This document shows, in pieces, positions 19,677 through 28,512 of a DNA stretch of 64,000 nucleotides (position 1 is the stretch's first letter; each line of letters starts with the position of its first letter). The DNA lies in the NCBI RefSeq assembly GCF_000968015.1, contig NZ_LACH01000076.1, forward strand, positions 2,560 through 66,559, in the 5' to 3' direction. The notes below the pieces were generated by a model that was given only the letters and a program-made list of their open reading frames with translations, was not told the origin of the DNA and searched no databases. Origin of the DNA: Pseudomonas fluorescens (GTDB taxonomy: Bacteria > Pseudomonadota > Gammaproteobacteria > Pseudomonadales > Pseudomonadaceae). The position numbers and the translations under genes were made by a program.

Positions 19677-19708
19677 ACCTTAGGCTCTGTCCCTTGGGAC
19701 AGAGTCAA
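19677..19708 (-). promoter_or_regulatory. MerR-type promoter of the SDR gene
   Basis: On the minus strand: TTGACT (-35, 19703-19708), 20-bp spacer, TAAGGT (-10, 19677-19682). The spacer region holds the arms CTCTGTCCC and GGGACAGAG (19685-19704) two bases apart. The long spacer with central dyad symmetry is the hallmark of MerR-activated promoters. Confidence 0.65.
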
Positions 19709-19718
19709 TATCAGCGAA

Positions 19719-20462
19719 TCAAAAGATCGCAGCCTGCGGCGCCACCGTGACATCCGCCTGACCGCTGGCCTTCAGGGCTGCGTGCACAAACCCTTCGGCT
19801 TTTTTACGCTCCACAAATGCCCTCACATAAGCGGCACCTGCCTCTCGATCTCGAGGCACAGCCATCGCTTGGCGAATGGCTGTGAAGGCCCCTTCAAGCA
19901 CGCGATAACGCGGGTCTGCATCGGCCACTTTCTGCAACGGTTGGCGTACGCCCGCCGCGGCATCCAGGTCCTTGTCGAAGAACAGGTCGACCGCAGCCGC
20001 GGAGGTTTCCGCCCGCGCCAGCTGCGCGTGTTTCAAGGTGCGCGCGAGGAACAGGTCATAAGCCGCGCCCTTGCCGACCGCCAGCCGCAACCCTGGCTGA
20101 TCGAGATCTTCGACGGCCACAAAGGGCGAATCGGCCGCTACCAAATAGGTGCCTTCAATGATCACGTAGGGCGCACTGAACGCGATCTGTTGCTCGCGCA
20201 CGGGCTCGATGGCAAGGAATGCGAGGTTCCAGGCCCCCTCCTCCAGCGCGGCAAACACTTTACCGGCGGCATCGAACGTCACCATGTCCAGACGCACGCC
20301 AAGCTCTTGCGCCAGTGCCTTGGCCAATGCGACGGAGACGCCTTGTGGCGATCCATCCTGGCCCTGCTGAGCCAGTACCGGATTGCCGAAATTGATCGCG
20401 GCGCGAAGGACGCCTTGCGGGGCGAGATCTTCAAGAACTGCGGGGGTGATAGCACTCATCAT
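19719..20462 (-). CDS. Binding-protein-fold (SBP family 3) protein without signal peptide
   Basis: 247 residues with the type II periplasmic-binding-protein fold: GVLRAAINFGNPVLA at the start, then GVSVALAKALAQELG and FLAIEPVREQQIAFSAPYV. The N-terminus (MMSAITPAVLEDLAPQG) has no signal peptide or lipobox, so it should stay in the cytoplasm. Some enzymes, such as cyclohexadienyl dehydratase and aconitate isomerase, are relatives of binding proteins. It is coupled by an ATGA overlap to the MFS gene, with no ABC permease nearby, which favours an enzymatic or sensory role over transport. Confidence 0.75.
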   Translation of the reverse strand: MMSAITPAVLEDLAPQGVLRAAINFGNPVLAQQGQDGSPQGVSVALAKALAQELGVRLDMVTFDAAGKVFAALEEGAWNLAFLAIEPVREQQIAFSAPYVIIEGTYLVAADSPFVAVEDLDQPGLRLAVGKGAAYDLFLARTLKHAQLARAETSAAAVDLFFDKDLDAAAGVRQPLQKVADADPRYRVLEGAFTAIRQAMAVPRDREAGAAYVRAFVERKKAEGFVHAALKASGQADVTVAPQAAIF

Positions 20463-21781
20463 TTGCTCCAGGTAGCGGCGGGTACAGTTTCCGGGGCTTC
20501 TCTGTTGAGCACCCGCATGAACAGCGTCATCAAAAAGCCCACCAGCAACAGCGCACTGAGAAACAGCAAGCCATTGGCAGCGCTCTGGCTGTTGCCCTTG
20601 ACCATGCCGATCAGCGAAGGCCCGACAAAGCCACCCAGGTTACCGATGGAGTTGATGACGGCGATGGACACCGCGGCCGTCGAGCGATTCAGGAACAGCG
20701 TCGGCAGTGCCCAGAACGGCGATTTGAAACTGTAGAGCCCGGACAGCGCAATGCAAATCATCGCCATCGCTGCAAACGGATTGGCCAGCACAGCCGCCCC
20801 TACCAGCCCCAGTGCAGCAATCAGCAACGGGATCGCCGAGTGCAGCTTGCGCTCGTTGCGCCGGTCAGAACTGCGCGACCAGATAATCATCGCCGCTGTT
20901 GCCACGATGTAAGGCAGCATGGCGATCAAGCCGATCTGGGTATGACTCAGCGACTCGGAGAAGCTCTTGATGATTTGCGGCATCCAGTAGCCGACGCCGA
21001 GGCTGCCGCACTGGTACACAAAGTAGATGAACGACAGGTACAGAACCTTGGGGTTGGTCATCGTCTTGTAGACGCTCAGGCTCTTGACGTTTTTACGGCT
21101 CTGACGGTCCCGCTCCAGCTCGGCCAGCAACCATTCCTTTTCTTCAGGCGTGAGCCATTTGGCCTGTTCGGGCTTGTCAGTCAGGAAGAAGAAACAGGCA
21201 ATGCCCAGGATGACCGCCGGAATACCTTCCAGAAACAGCATCCAGCGCCAGCCGCTCCAGTTCATCCAGCCGACGTTGTCCATGATCCAGGTGCTCAGCG
21301 GCGCACCGATGATGTAACTCACCGGGATCGCTGCGGTGAACAGTGCGACGGTGGTCGCCAGCTCCTTGGAGCGAAACCAGAAGGTCAGGTAGACGATGAT
21401 TCCGGGAAAGAAACCGGCCTCGGCCACGCCAAGGAAAAACCGCAGGATGTAAAGCTGATTGGCGGTCTGGGCGAACGCGGTCATGGCGGCGATGCAGCCC
21501 CAGGTCACGAGGATGCGGGCGATCCAGACCCTGGCGCCGAATTTGTTCAGCATGACGTTGCTGGGCACTTCAAACAGGAAATAGCCGATGAAGAAAATCC
21601 CCGAAATGAACCCGAAGGCCTCGCTGGACAGCGCGAGCTCCTTGTTCATTTGCAGCGCGGCATAGCCGATGTTGGCGCGGTCCAGATAAGACACGATGTA
21701 CAGCAGAAACACGAAAGGAATGATGCGTAGCGTGACCTTGCGGACAATCGCGGTTTCGTCGAGCGTCTTATTGTTGTTCAT
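20459..21781 (-). CDS. MFS transporter, anion:cation symporter type
   Basis: 440 residues and 12 predicted membrane helices. The pattern YLDRANIGYAALQMNKEL after the first helix, and FFIGYFLFEVPSNVMLNKFGAR around helix 2, are typical of the phthalate/sugar-acid/tartrate symporter group, which imports organic anions with protons. A long cytoplasmic loop (about 190-235) separates the halves. It is the gene before the SBP-fold protein (ATGA overlap) and lies after lactonase and aconitase genes. A perfect inverted repeat AGTCAGTTAA/TTAACTGACT stands just upstream. Confidence 0.88.
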   Translation of the reverse strand: MNNNKTLDETAIVRKVTLRIIPFVFLLYIVSYLDRANIGYAALQMNKELALSSEAFGFISGIFFIGYFLFEVPSNVMLNKFGARVWIARILVTWGCIAAMTAFAQTANQLYILRFFLGVAEAGFFPGIIVYLTFWFRSKELATTVALFTAAIPVSYIIGAPLSTWIMDNVGWMNWSGWRWMLFLEGIPAVILGIACFFFLTDKPEQAKWLTPEEKEWLLAELERDRQSRKNVKSLSVYKTMTNPKVLYLSFIYFVYQCGSLGVGYWMPQIIKSFSESLSHTQIGLIAMLPYIVATAAMIIWSRSSDRRNERKLHSAIPLLIAALGLVGAAVLANPFAAMAMICIALSGLYSFKSPFWALPTLFLNRSTAAVSIAVINSIGNLGGFVGPSLIGMVKGNSQSAANGLLFLSALLLVGFLMTLFMRVLNREAPETVPAATWSK

Positions 21782-21817
21782 GGCGACCTCACTGCAAACA
21801 GGTGTGCAACTAATGAA

Positions 21818-21870
21818 AGTCAGTTAATTCGTAACGCGATCCGTAGCAGCTGAAAATCACTTAACTGACT
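21818..21870. promoter_or_regulatory. Spaced inverted repeat upstream of the MFS gene
   Basis: AGTCAGTTAA at 21818-21827 and TTAACTGACT at 21861-21870 are perfect 10-base inverted arms, 33 bases apart, between the lactonase stop and the MFS start. A regulator pair-site is likely. Confidence 0.5.
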
Positions 21871-21894
21871 GGTATGTATAGTTTTAATAAATGC

Positions 21895-23136
21895 TCAGGC
21901 AGAAAAAACCATGCACACCGGGCTTCCGGTCGAAACCGAAAACCCTGTCTTGCTCAGCCCGCCCTTTTTCGGATCTACGGCCATGGAGATGATGGTGTCG
22001 CTGTCTTCGTTGAGCGCGAAGAGGAAACGTTCATTGGGGGTCAACGTAAAGAAGCGCGGCGTTTTGCCGTCAGTCGGCATGAACTCGACCGGGCTCAACA
22101 ACCCTGTTTTCTGATCGATGGCAAACGCGGCCACGCTGTCATAACCCCGGTTGGAGGCGTAGACAAAACGCCCACTGCGATCGACCTCGATTTCAGAGGC
22201 GCGGCTGTTGCCGGTGAACGTCGACGGCAGCGATGTGACCACCTGCAGCGGTTTCAACGAGCCATCCTGCGGGTTGAATCGATAGGTCGTCACCGTCGAA
22301 TCCAGCTCGTTGACGACATAGGCAAACGACGCAGTGGGATGCAGGGCCAGGTGCCGGGGGCCGGCCCCTTCTCGCGTGGTCACGAAAGGTTGATCGGCGG
22401 GTACGAGTTTGCCGTTGTCGAAATGGAAACTGAAAATCCGGTCCAGGCCTTTGTCCGGCACCAACACAAAACTGCCGGTGTGATCGAACGGGTTGAAATG
22501 CGGTTTTGAGAACGGTTGCTCGACCCGGTGCGGGCCCATCGGGCCTTCCAGTTTCAGCAGCTGATTGAGCGTACCGAGCGAGCCATCCTCGGCCACATTC
22601 ATCACCGCCAGGGAACCGGCGATGTGGTTTGAAACCACCAGGAAACGTTCAGTCGGGTCCAGTGCCAGATGCACCGGGTTCTTGCCTTCACAGCTTTGCT
22701 GATTGATGAAGGTCAGTTTGCCGGTGGCCTTGTCGATACTGAAAGCGCTGACGTCACTCTTGTCACCGTGCACGGTGTACAGCCGGTCGCAGGCGCGGTT
22801 GAGCGCAAGGAACGATGGATTCACCAGGTCCTTGACCACCTGAACCAGGGTCAATGTGCCCTTCTCCTGATCCACTTCGTAGACGCTGATGCCCTCACCT
22901 CGGGCGTTTCGCTCCTTGGTCGTGCGCGATCCGACATAGGCGTACATAGGGGTTGTTCTCCGACTTACAGATGACTTTTTATTTGAAGCGTCAGCGTGAG
23001 CGAAGCTGACGGGCAACAGCGACGCCAGCATGGAAGCTCCGGCGATTGCGCCCATTTGTATAAGTAACGTGCGGCGTGTTGCGCCGGTGAACTTGTCAGG
23101 TACGGGGGTGCCCGCGTCTTTATCGTCGCCTTGCAT
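21895..23136 (-). CDS. Lactonase family beta-propeller protein, Tat-exported
   Basis: 413 residues. The N-terminus has a twin-arginine signal (TRRTLLIQMGAIAGASMLAS, cleaved near AHA), so the folded protein is exported by Tat. The rest is a seven-bladed propeller of the 6-phosphogluconolactonase/muconate cycloisomerase-like type: NPVHLALDPTERFLVVSNH, GAGPRHLALHPTASFAYVVN and TPRFFTLTPNERFLFALNED. The family opens lactones of sugar acids or carboxymuconate-like acids. It lies 65 bases after the aconitase gene in the same direction. A periplasmic lactone substrate is implied. Confidence 0.83.
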   Translation of the reverse strand: MQGDDKDAGTPVPDKFTGATRRTLLIQMGAIAGASMLASLLPVSFAHADASNKKSSVSRRTTPMYAYVGSRTTKERNARGEGISVYEVDQEKGTLTLVQVVKDLVNPSFLALNRACDRLYTVHGDKSDVSAFSIDKATGKLTFINQQSCEGKNPVHLALDPTERFLVVSNHIAGSLAVMNVAEDGSLGTLNQLLKLEGPMGPHRVEQPFSKPHFNPFDHTGSFVLVPDKGLDRIFSFHFDNGKLVPADQPFVTTREGAGPRHLALHPTASFAYVVNELDSTVTTYRFNPQDGSLKPLQVVTSLPSTFTGNSRASEIEVDRSGRFVYASNRGYDSVAAFAIDQKTGLLSPVEFMPTDGKTPRFFTLTPNERFLFALNEDSDTIISMAVDPKKGGLSKTGFSVSTGSPVCMVFSA

Positions 23137-23201
23137 AGTGGCTGTTCCTTATTATTGTTAAAAGCAAATACCAGGCCTCGGGATCAAGCCCGGCGGTCGA
23201 G

Positions 23202-25880
23202 TCAGTGGCGCGTTCGCTTCACCACTTTGCGGATCACAAAGGGCAGAACCCCGCCGTTGATGAGGTAGCGGATCTCCTGCAACGAGTCGATGCGCACGGC
23301 CAGCTCGACCTGTTGTGGTTCGCCACTGGCGCGGTAAATGACCAGGGTCACGGCGTTGTCGCCGACGTTCAGTTCATCCAGCCCGAGGAAATCGAAGTGC
23401 TCGTTGCCCTGCAAATCCAGGTCATCGACGGTGTGCCCCGGTTTGAACTGCAACGGAATGACGCCCATGCCGATCAGGTTGCTGCGGTGAATCCGCTCGA
23501 TGCTGCGGGCCACCACGGCTTTCACGCCCAGCAGCGCCTGCGCCTTGGCGGCCCAGTCACGACTTGAACCGGCGCCGTAGTTGATACCGGCGAACATCAC
23601 CATCGGCAGCTGTTGTTCGGCGTAGCTTTTGGCGGCCATAAACAACGGCAGGCACTCGCTGTGATCCGCGTTCCACGCCCAGGCGCCAAGCCCCGGCTGG
23701 TTGTCGCCCAGCAGCAGGTTTTTCACCGAAGGGTTGGTGAACGCGCCGCGCACCATGACTTCATGGTTACTGCGACGCGTCGAGTATTGGTTGAGATCCC
23801 GTGGATCCTCGCCGCGCTCCAACAACCATTGGCCGGCCAGGCTGTTGGCGGGAATAGCGCCTGCAGGAGAAATATGGTCGGTCGTGACGTTGTCACCCAA
23901 CACCATCAACACCCGCGCGCCGTTGATGGCCTGGCTGGTTTTCGGCTCGGCCTGGATATCCGCCAGGTATTGAGGGCGGCGCAAGTACGTCGACTGCGGG
24001 CTCCACGGAAACTGCACGCTGCCCTCGGCGGACAAGGCTTGCCAGTGATGGGTGCCGTCCCAGACCGTGGCCAGACGCTGCTGAAAAAACGCCGGCTTCA
24101 CCACCTCCATCACTTGAGTCGCGACATCAGCATCGGTCGGCATCAGATCGCGCAGGTACACCGGTTTTCCGTCGCGGGTGTGCCCCAACGGTTGTGCATC
24201 CAGGTTGATATCGATCGTCCCGGCGATGGCATACGCCACACACAACGCCGGAGATGCCAGGTAACCGGCTGGGACTTTGGGGTTTACCCGACCCTCGAAA
24301 TTGCGATTACCGGACAACACCACGACGCCTTTGAGCCCTTGATCGGCGAACACTTCGACGTGCTCCTCAAGCGTCCCCGAGTTACCGATGCAGGTCATGC
24401 AGCCGAACCCGGCGAGGTCAAAACCCAGCGCCGAAAAGTCCTCGAGCAAGTCGGCCTCCTTCAGGTAATCCGCCACCACTTGTGAGCCTGGCGACAGCGA
24501 CGTCTTTACCCAGGGCTTGCGCGTCAGCCCGAGCTTGCGGGCATTGCGGGCGAGCAGTCCGGCCTGAATCATCTGCGACGGATTGGCGGTGTTGGTGCAA
24601 CTGGTGATGGCCGCCATGACCACCGCACCATGAGTGATTGGCTCGTGAAATGATGGCTCGAAAAAACGTTGCTCGGCAGGCCCGGCAATCAGGTTGGCAC
24701 CGCCCATCACCTCATTACGAAACGATGCTGCCGCGTCGGACAGCTTCTGCCGCTGATGAGGCTGATGCGGGCCGGCGACGCTCGGTTCGATGCTCGCCAG
24801 ATCCAGCTCGATCAGTTCATCGAAGTGCGGTTCTTGCAGGTCATCCCGGCGCCACAACGGCTGGGCGTTCATATAGCTGAGCACTTTCTCGCACAGTTCG
24901 GGCGAGCGCCCTGTCAACTCAAGGTACGACAAGGTTTCCTGGTCGAACGGGAAGAACACCACCGTCGCACCGTACTCGGGCGCCATGTTGGAGACTGTCC
25001 CGCGAGCCGCCCAACTCAGGGTGCAAAGACCCGGGCCGGTAAACTCGACGAACTTGCCCACCACCGAACGCTTGCGCAGGATTTCGGCCACGTGCAGCGA
25101 CAGATCGGTGGCGGTGACACCGGGGCGCAGGCGGTTGGTCACCCGAATGCCGATCACGCTCGGAAAACTGATCGGCACCGGTTCGCCGACCATCGCCGCC
25201 TGCCCTTCCAGCCCGCCGACGCCCCAACCCAGCACACCTATCGCGTTGATCATCGGGGTATGGCTGTCCGTGGCAACCATGTCATCCGGGTGCAGCAGAC
25301 GCTGGCCATCCTCGGTTCTGCTTTCCCAGACCACCTGCGCCAGCGCCTCCATGTTCATCTGATGGATGATGCCGGTGCCCGGCGGAATCACGCCGAAGTT
25401 GTCGAGACTCTTCTGTGCCCACTTGATAAACCGATAGCGCTCGCTATTACGGCGAAAGTCGATGTCCAGATTCTTTTCCACGGCATCGGCTTCGGCATAA
25501 CGCTCGACAATCACCGAGTGGTCGATGGTCAGCACCGCCGGAATCAGCGGATTCATCGCGCTCGGATCACCCCCCAACTCCGCCACCACATCACGCATGC
25601 CGGCGAAATCCGCCAGCGCCGGCAAGCAAGTGGTGTCGTGGAACATCAGGCGATTGGGCTGAAACGGCACTTCGCAATCAGGCCCTTGGCCAACGGCGCG
25701 GGCGAGGACCGAGGGCAACGCCTCTGGTGAACAACGAGCGACGTTCTCCAGCAAAATGCGAATTGAATACGGAAGCTTCGCGACCTGGGCGGGCGAAAGC
25801 ATCTTGTGCAGATCGACGTAAACGAATGACTCGCGGTCGATGACCAGATCAGAGAGAAGGTCGTGTGCAGGCTCGTTCAT
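23202..25880 (-). CDS. acnA: Aconitate hydratase, AcnA type
   Basis: 892 residues from the ATG at 25880, close to the 891 of E. coli AcnA. The iron-sulfur Cys are seen in ITSCTNTANPSQ and GFGCMTCIGNSG; VATDSHTPMINAIGVLGWG and GINYGAGSSRDWAAKAQALLGVKA (the latter shown in part as the swivel-domain Ser/Arg motif) are diagnostic. The enzyme interconverts citrate, cis-aconitate and isocitrate. A GTG 11 codons upstream is an alternative start. Pseudomonads usually carry several aconitases; this copy is set among a lactonase, an organic-anion carrier and a LysR gene, so it may be a pathway paralogue rather than the housekeeping enzyme. Confidence 0.85.
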   Translation of the reverse strand: MNEPAHDLLSDLVIDRESFVYVDLHKMLSPAQVAKLPYSIRILLENVARCSPEALPSVLARAVGQGPDCEVPFQPNRLMFHDTTCLPALADFAGMRDVVAELGGDPSAMNPLIPAVLTIDHSVIVERYAEADAVEKNLDIDFRRNSERYRFIKWAQKSLDNFGVIPPGTGIIHQMNMEALAQVVWESRTEDGQRLLHPDDMVATDSHTPMINAIGVLGWGVGGLEGQAAMVGEPVPISFPSVIGIRVTNRLRPGVTATDLSLHVAEILRKRSVVGKFVEFTGPGLCTLSWAARGTVSNMAPEYGATVVFFPFDQETLSYLELTGRSPELCEKVLSYMNAQPLWRRDDLQEPHFDELIELDLASIEPSVAGPHQPHQRQKLSDAAASFRNEVMGGANLIAGPAEQRFFEPSFHEPITHGAVVMAAITSCTNTANPSQMIQAGLLARNARKLGLTRKPWVKTSLSPGSQVVADYLKEADLLEDFSALGFDLAGFGCMTCIGNSGTLEEHVEVFADQGLKGVVVLSGNRNFEGRVNPKVPAGYLASPALCVAYAIAGTIDINLDAQPLGHTRDGKPVYLRDLMPTDADVATQVMEVVKPAFFQQRLATVWDGTHHWQALSAEGSVQFPWSPQSTYLRRPQYLADIQAEPKTSQAINGARVLMVLGDNVTTDHISPAGAIPANSLAGQWLLERGEDPRDLNQYSTRRSNHEVMVRGAFTNPSVKNLLLGDNQPGLGAWAWNADHSECLPLFMAAKSYAEQQLPMVMFAGINYGAGSSRDWAAKAQALLGVKAVVARSIERIHRSNLIGMGVIPLQFKPGHTVDDLDLQGNEHFDFLGLDELNVGDNAVTLVIYRASGEPQQVELAVRIDSLQEIRYLINGGVLPFVIRKVVKRTRH

Positions 25881-26035
25881 GCTCGTATCGCTCGGCTTTA
25901 TTATCGTTGTCACGGGGGTCGGACTGGCCGAACTCCACCGCTGATAAGCCGATACTAGGAGCAGTCGAAGCAGATGAAAATTGATGGTTTACCACGGCAG
26001 CGTTCTCCATCGGAGAACGCTCGAAGGCGCAGTTC

Positions 26036-26642
26036 CTGTGGGAGCGAGCCTGCTCGCGATGGCAGCACAGTCAACATAAACGCCAACTGAACCACCGCTA
26101 TCGCGAGCAAGCTCGCTCCCACCTTTTGCTCCCGGGTGTTCACCAGAACCGTGTTCACCACCGAACCCTGTGGGAGCGAGCTTGCTCGCGAAGACGGCAG
26201 CACAGTCAACATCAATGCCGGCTGAACCACCGCTTTCGCGAGCAAGCTCGCTCCCACATTTTGCCCTCGGCCGGTCACAAGGGCTGCGTTCACCACAACC
26301 CCCTGTGGGAGCGAGCTTGCTCGCGATGACGGCAGCACAGTCAACATCAATGGCAGTTGAACCACCGCTTTCGCGAGCAAGCTCGCTCCCACCTTTTGCT
26401 CCCGGGTGTTCACCAGAACCGTGTTCACCACCGAACCCTGTGGGAGCGAGCTTGCTCGCGATGACGGCCGCACAGTCAATATCAATGCCAGCTGAACCAC
26501 CGCTATCGCGAGCAAGCTCGCTCCCACATTTTGCCCTCGGCCGGTCACAAGGGCTGCGTTCACCACAACCCCCTGTGGGAGCGAGCTTGCTCGCGATGAC
26601 GGCAGCACAGTCAACATCAATACCAGCTGAACCACCGCTATC
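26036..26642. repeat. REP array with 270-bp tandem duplication
   Basis: Nine REP cores alternate in orientation (near 26038, 26101, 26171, 26235, 26304, 26371, 26441, 26505 and 26575). Bases 26101-26370 and 26371-26640 are two copies of a 270-bp unit differing at about nine positions by my reading; each unit contains two different inter-REP spacers. Part of a third unit precedes them. The final REP partner is cut off after TATCG. Long frames through this array are not genes. Confidence 0.9.
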
Positions 26643-26654
26643 GGGGGATTTGTA

Positions 26655-27545
26655 TTACTCCGACGGCAATTTCAGGTGATCGATCAGGGTCTTCAAAGTC
26701 GGGGATGCTGCATCGTATTTTTTGAAAGTCAGCAACAAGGACCTCTGCGCCCAGGGCTCATCGAGGGTCACCGCTTTCAACTTATGGCTGCGCAGGTACT
26801 GATTGATGACGCTGCGCGGAAGCACCGCCACGCCCAGACCGGACGACACCATCCGGCACATGCAATCGAAACTGCTGATGCGAATCCTCAATTTGAGGGC
26901 CATGCCCAGTTTTTCCGCTTCGCTGGTCAGCAACGTGTGCATCGAGCTTTCCAGGTGCGGCCCGACAAATTCATGCTCCAGCACCTCTTTAAAGCGAACC
27001 GATTTTCGCGACGCCAACGCATGATCGGCCGGCACGACAAGGGTCAGCTCGTCATTGCGATAAGGCAGCGTTTCCAGACCTTGAGCGGCGGTCTGTACGG
27101 CAATAATGCCCAGATCGGCACGGCCGTCCGCCACCGCGCGAATCACCGCAGAGCCAACCCGCTCCTCGATATCGAATTTGATCAGCGGATAGAGCGCGAC
27201 AAAACCCGCCACGTCATCCGGCAGAAACTGCGACAGCGCCGAAGTAATCGCATGAATACGCACATGCCCCTTGATCCCGGTGGCGTAGTCACCCAATTCG
27301 TTGTCGAGCTGTTCGAGGGTCTGCTTCAACTGCCGCGCATAAAACAGCATCGACTGCCCGGCCGGTGTCAGCTCTACACCCCGAGCATTGCGAATCAACA
27401 GCGGTGCGCCGACCTGGGATTCCAGCTCGGTAATCCGCTTACTGATCGCCGACACCGCCAGGTGCTTGATCCGGGCCGCGCGGGTCAGGTTGCGCTCCTG
27501 CGCCACAGTGATGAAAAGATCCAGGCTCGTGAGGTCGTATCGCAA
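26655..27545 (-). CDS. LysR family transcriptional regulator
   Basis: 296 residues. The N-terminal helix-turn-helix is clear (LDLFITVAQERNLTRAARIK, then LAVSAISKRITELE) and the C-terminal part is the LysR co-inducer domain (DLGIIAVQTAAQGLETLPY, GLGVAVLPRSVINQYL). It is transcribed toward the REP array and aconitase gene, in the same direction, with about 770 bases between. It may control the aconitase-lactonase-MFS set, but no operator was identified that ties them. Confidence 0.87.
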   Translation of the reverse strand: MRYDLTSLDLFITVAQERNLTRAARIKHLAVSAISKRITELESQVGAPLLIRNARGVELTPAGQSMLFYARQLKQTLEQLDNELGDYATGIKGHVRIHAITSALSQFLPDDVAGFVALYPLIKFDIEERVGSAVIRAVADGRADLGIIAVQTAAQGLETLPYRNDELTLVVPADHALASRKSVRFKEVLEHEFVGPHLESSMHTLLTSEAEKLGMALKLRIRISSFDCMCRMVSSGLGVAVLPRSVINQYLRSHKLKAVTLDEPWAQRSLLLTFKKYDAASPTLKTLIDHLKLPSE

Positions 27546-27622
27546 TGGAAGAATCCTTGACTCGAGAACGCTGAGTGAAGCACGCCGGGCAACGCGTTAT
27601 CCAGTGAGGGCTCTGAACTTTG

Positions 27623-28318
27623 TCACTGATCACCGATACGCTGCTGCGCGGAACTGGACTCTCGCTGCCACGCCCGCTGCAACAGCTTGATGACCTCGGC
27701 ATCCGAGGTCTGGGTAAAGTCCATGTACCAACGGCTGATCGACATCATCCAGTCGGGAAGGATCGGGCATATCAGCTCATCCACCTCGCTGCGCAGCGCC
27801 TCCGCCGTCTCAATCGGCGCCACCGGCACGGCGACGACAATGCGTGACGGCGCGTGCACACGCACTGCGTGGATCGCCGCCATCATCGAGGCGCCTGTCG
27901 CCAGGCCGTCGTCGATCAGGATCACTACCTGATCCTTGAGTTGCACAGGCGCGCGCGTTCCCCGGTAAACCTGCTCGCGGCGTAGCAGCTCCCGGGTTTC
28001 CCGTGCGACGACGTCATCGAACGTGGCCGGGGCAATCGGGTGAACCCGCAGCGCCTGTTCATTGAGGATTTGGATGCCGCCGCTGGCGATGGCGCCCATG
28101 GCAAATTCTTGATGAGACGGAACACCCAGCTTGCGCACCAGCATCAGGTCCAGACGAACGTCCAGTGCCGCGGCCACTTCATAGGCGACCGGCACACCGC
28201 CACGGGGCAAGGCGAGGATGATGACATCGGGTCGATGCGCGTATTCGAGTAACGGCTCCACCAGGCGTCGACCGGCAGCGGCCCGGTCCTGCAGGAGGGT
28301 GGGCGATGAGGGACTCAT
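27623..28318 (-). CDS. Phosphoribosyltransferase family protein
   Basis: 231 residues. The PRPP-binding motif VVILIDDGLATGASMMAAIH (about 123-142) is intact, and an N-terminal basic loop RPDVIILALPRGGVPVAYEV matches the group of stand-alone phosphoribosyltransferase-like proteins found with stress genes. A very good ribosome site (GAGGAGG) precedes the ATG. Substrate base is unknown; the family includes erythromycin-esterase-associated proteins. Its neighbours do not indicate a pathway. Confidence 0.83.
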   Translation of the reverse strand: MSPSSPTLLQDRAAAGRRLVEPLLEYAHRPDVIILALPRGGVPVAYEVAAALDVRLDLMLVRKLGVPSHQEFAMGAIASGGIQILNEQALRVHPIAPATFDDVVARETRELLRREQVYRGTRAPVQLKDQVVILIDDGLATGASMMAAIHAVRVHAPSRIVVAVPVAPIETAEALRSEVDELICPILPDWMMSISRWYMDFTQTSDAEVIKLLQRAWQRESSSAQQRIGDQ

Positions 28319-28443
28319 TTGAAAACCTCCTCAGGCGATCACGCCTGTCGGTTTCGGCATCACACGGTCTCTCAGGATTGTCGGTCTGACGGTGGCTGAC
28401 ATCAAGCACATGCACGACGCACGTGCCTGTCCTTAAAATACAA

Positions 28444-28470
28444 AACGCCCGATGCGGTGCACCGGGCGTT
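28444..28470 (-). terminator. Rho-independent terminator
   Basis: AACGCCCG and CGGGCGTT pair; on the minus strand the stem is followed by TTTTGTATTTT. It ends the leftward membrane-protein gene that starts at 29160. Confidence 0.75.
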
Positions 28471-28512
28471 AGGGTGAATCAGGTGTAAACCTGTTTCAGG
28501 ACTAGGCAAGGC

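Noticed and set aside
26036..26642. Regularly spaced repeats resembling a CRISPR array
   Set aside because: Cores alternate in orientation, spacers are themselves duplicated and no cas gene is present; these are REP elements.
25955..26679. Open frames of 226 and 169 codons on both strands
   Set aside because: They are translations of the REP array with repeating peptide units.
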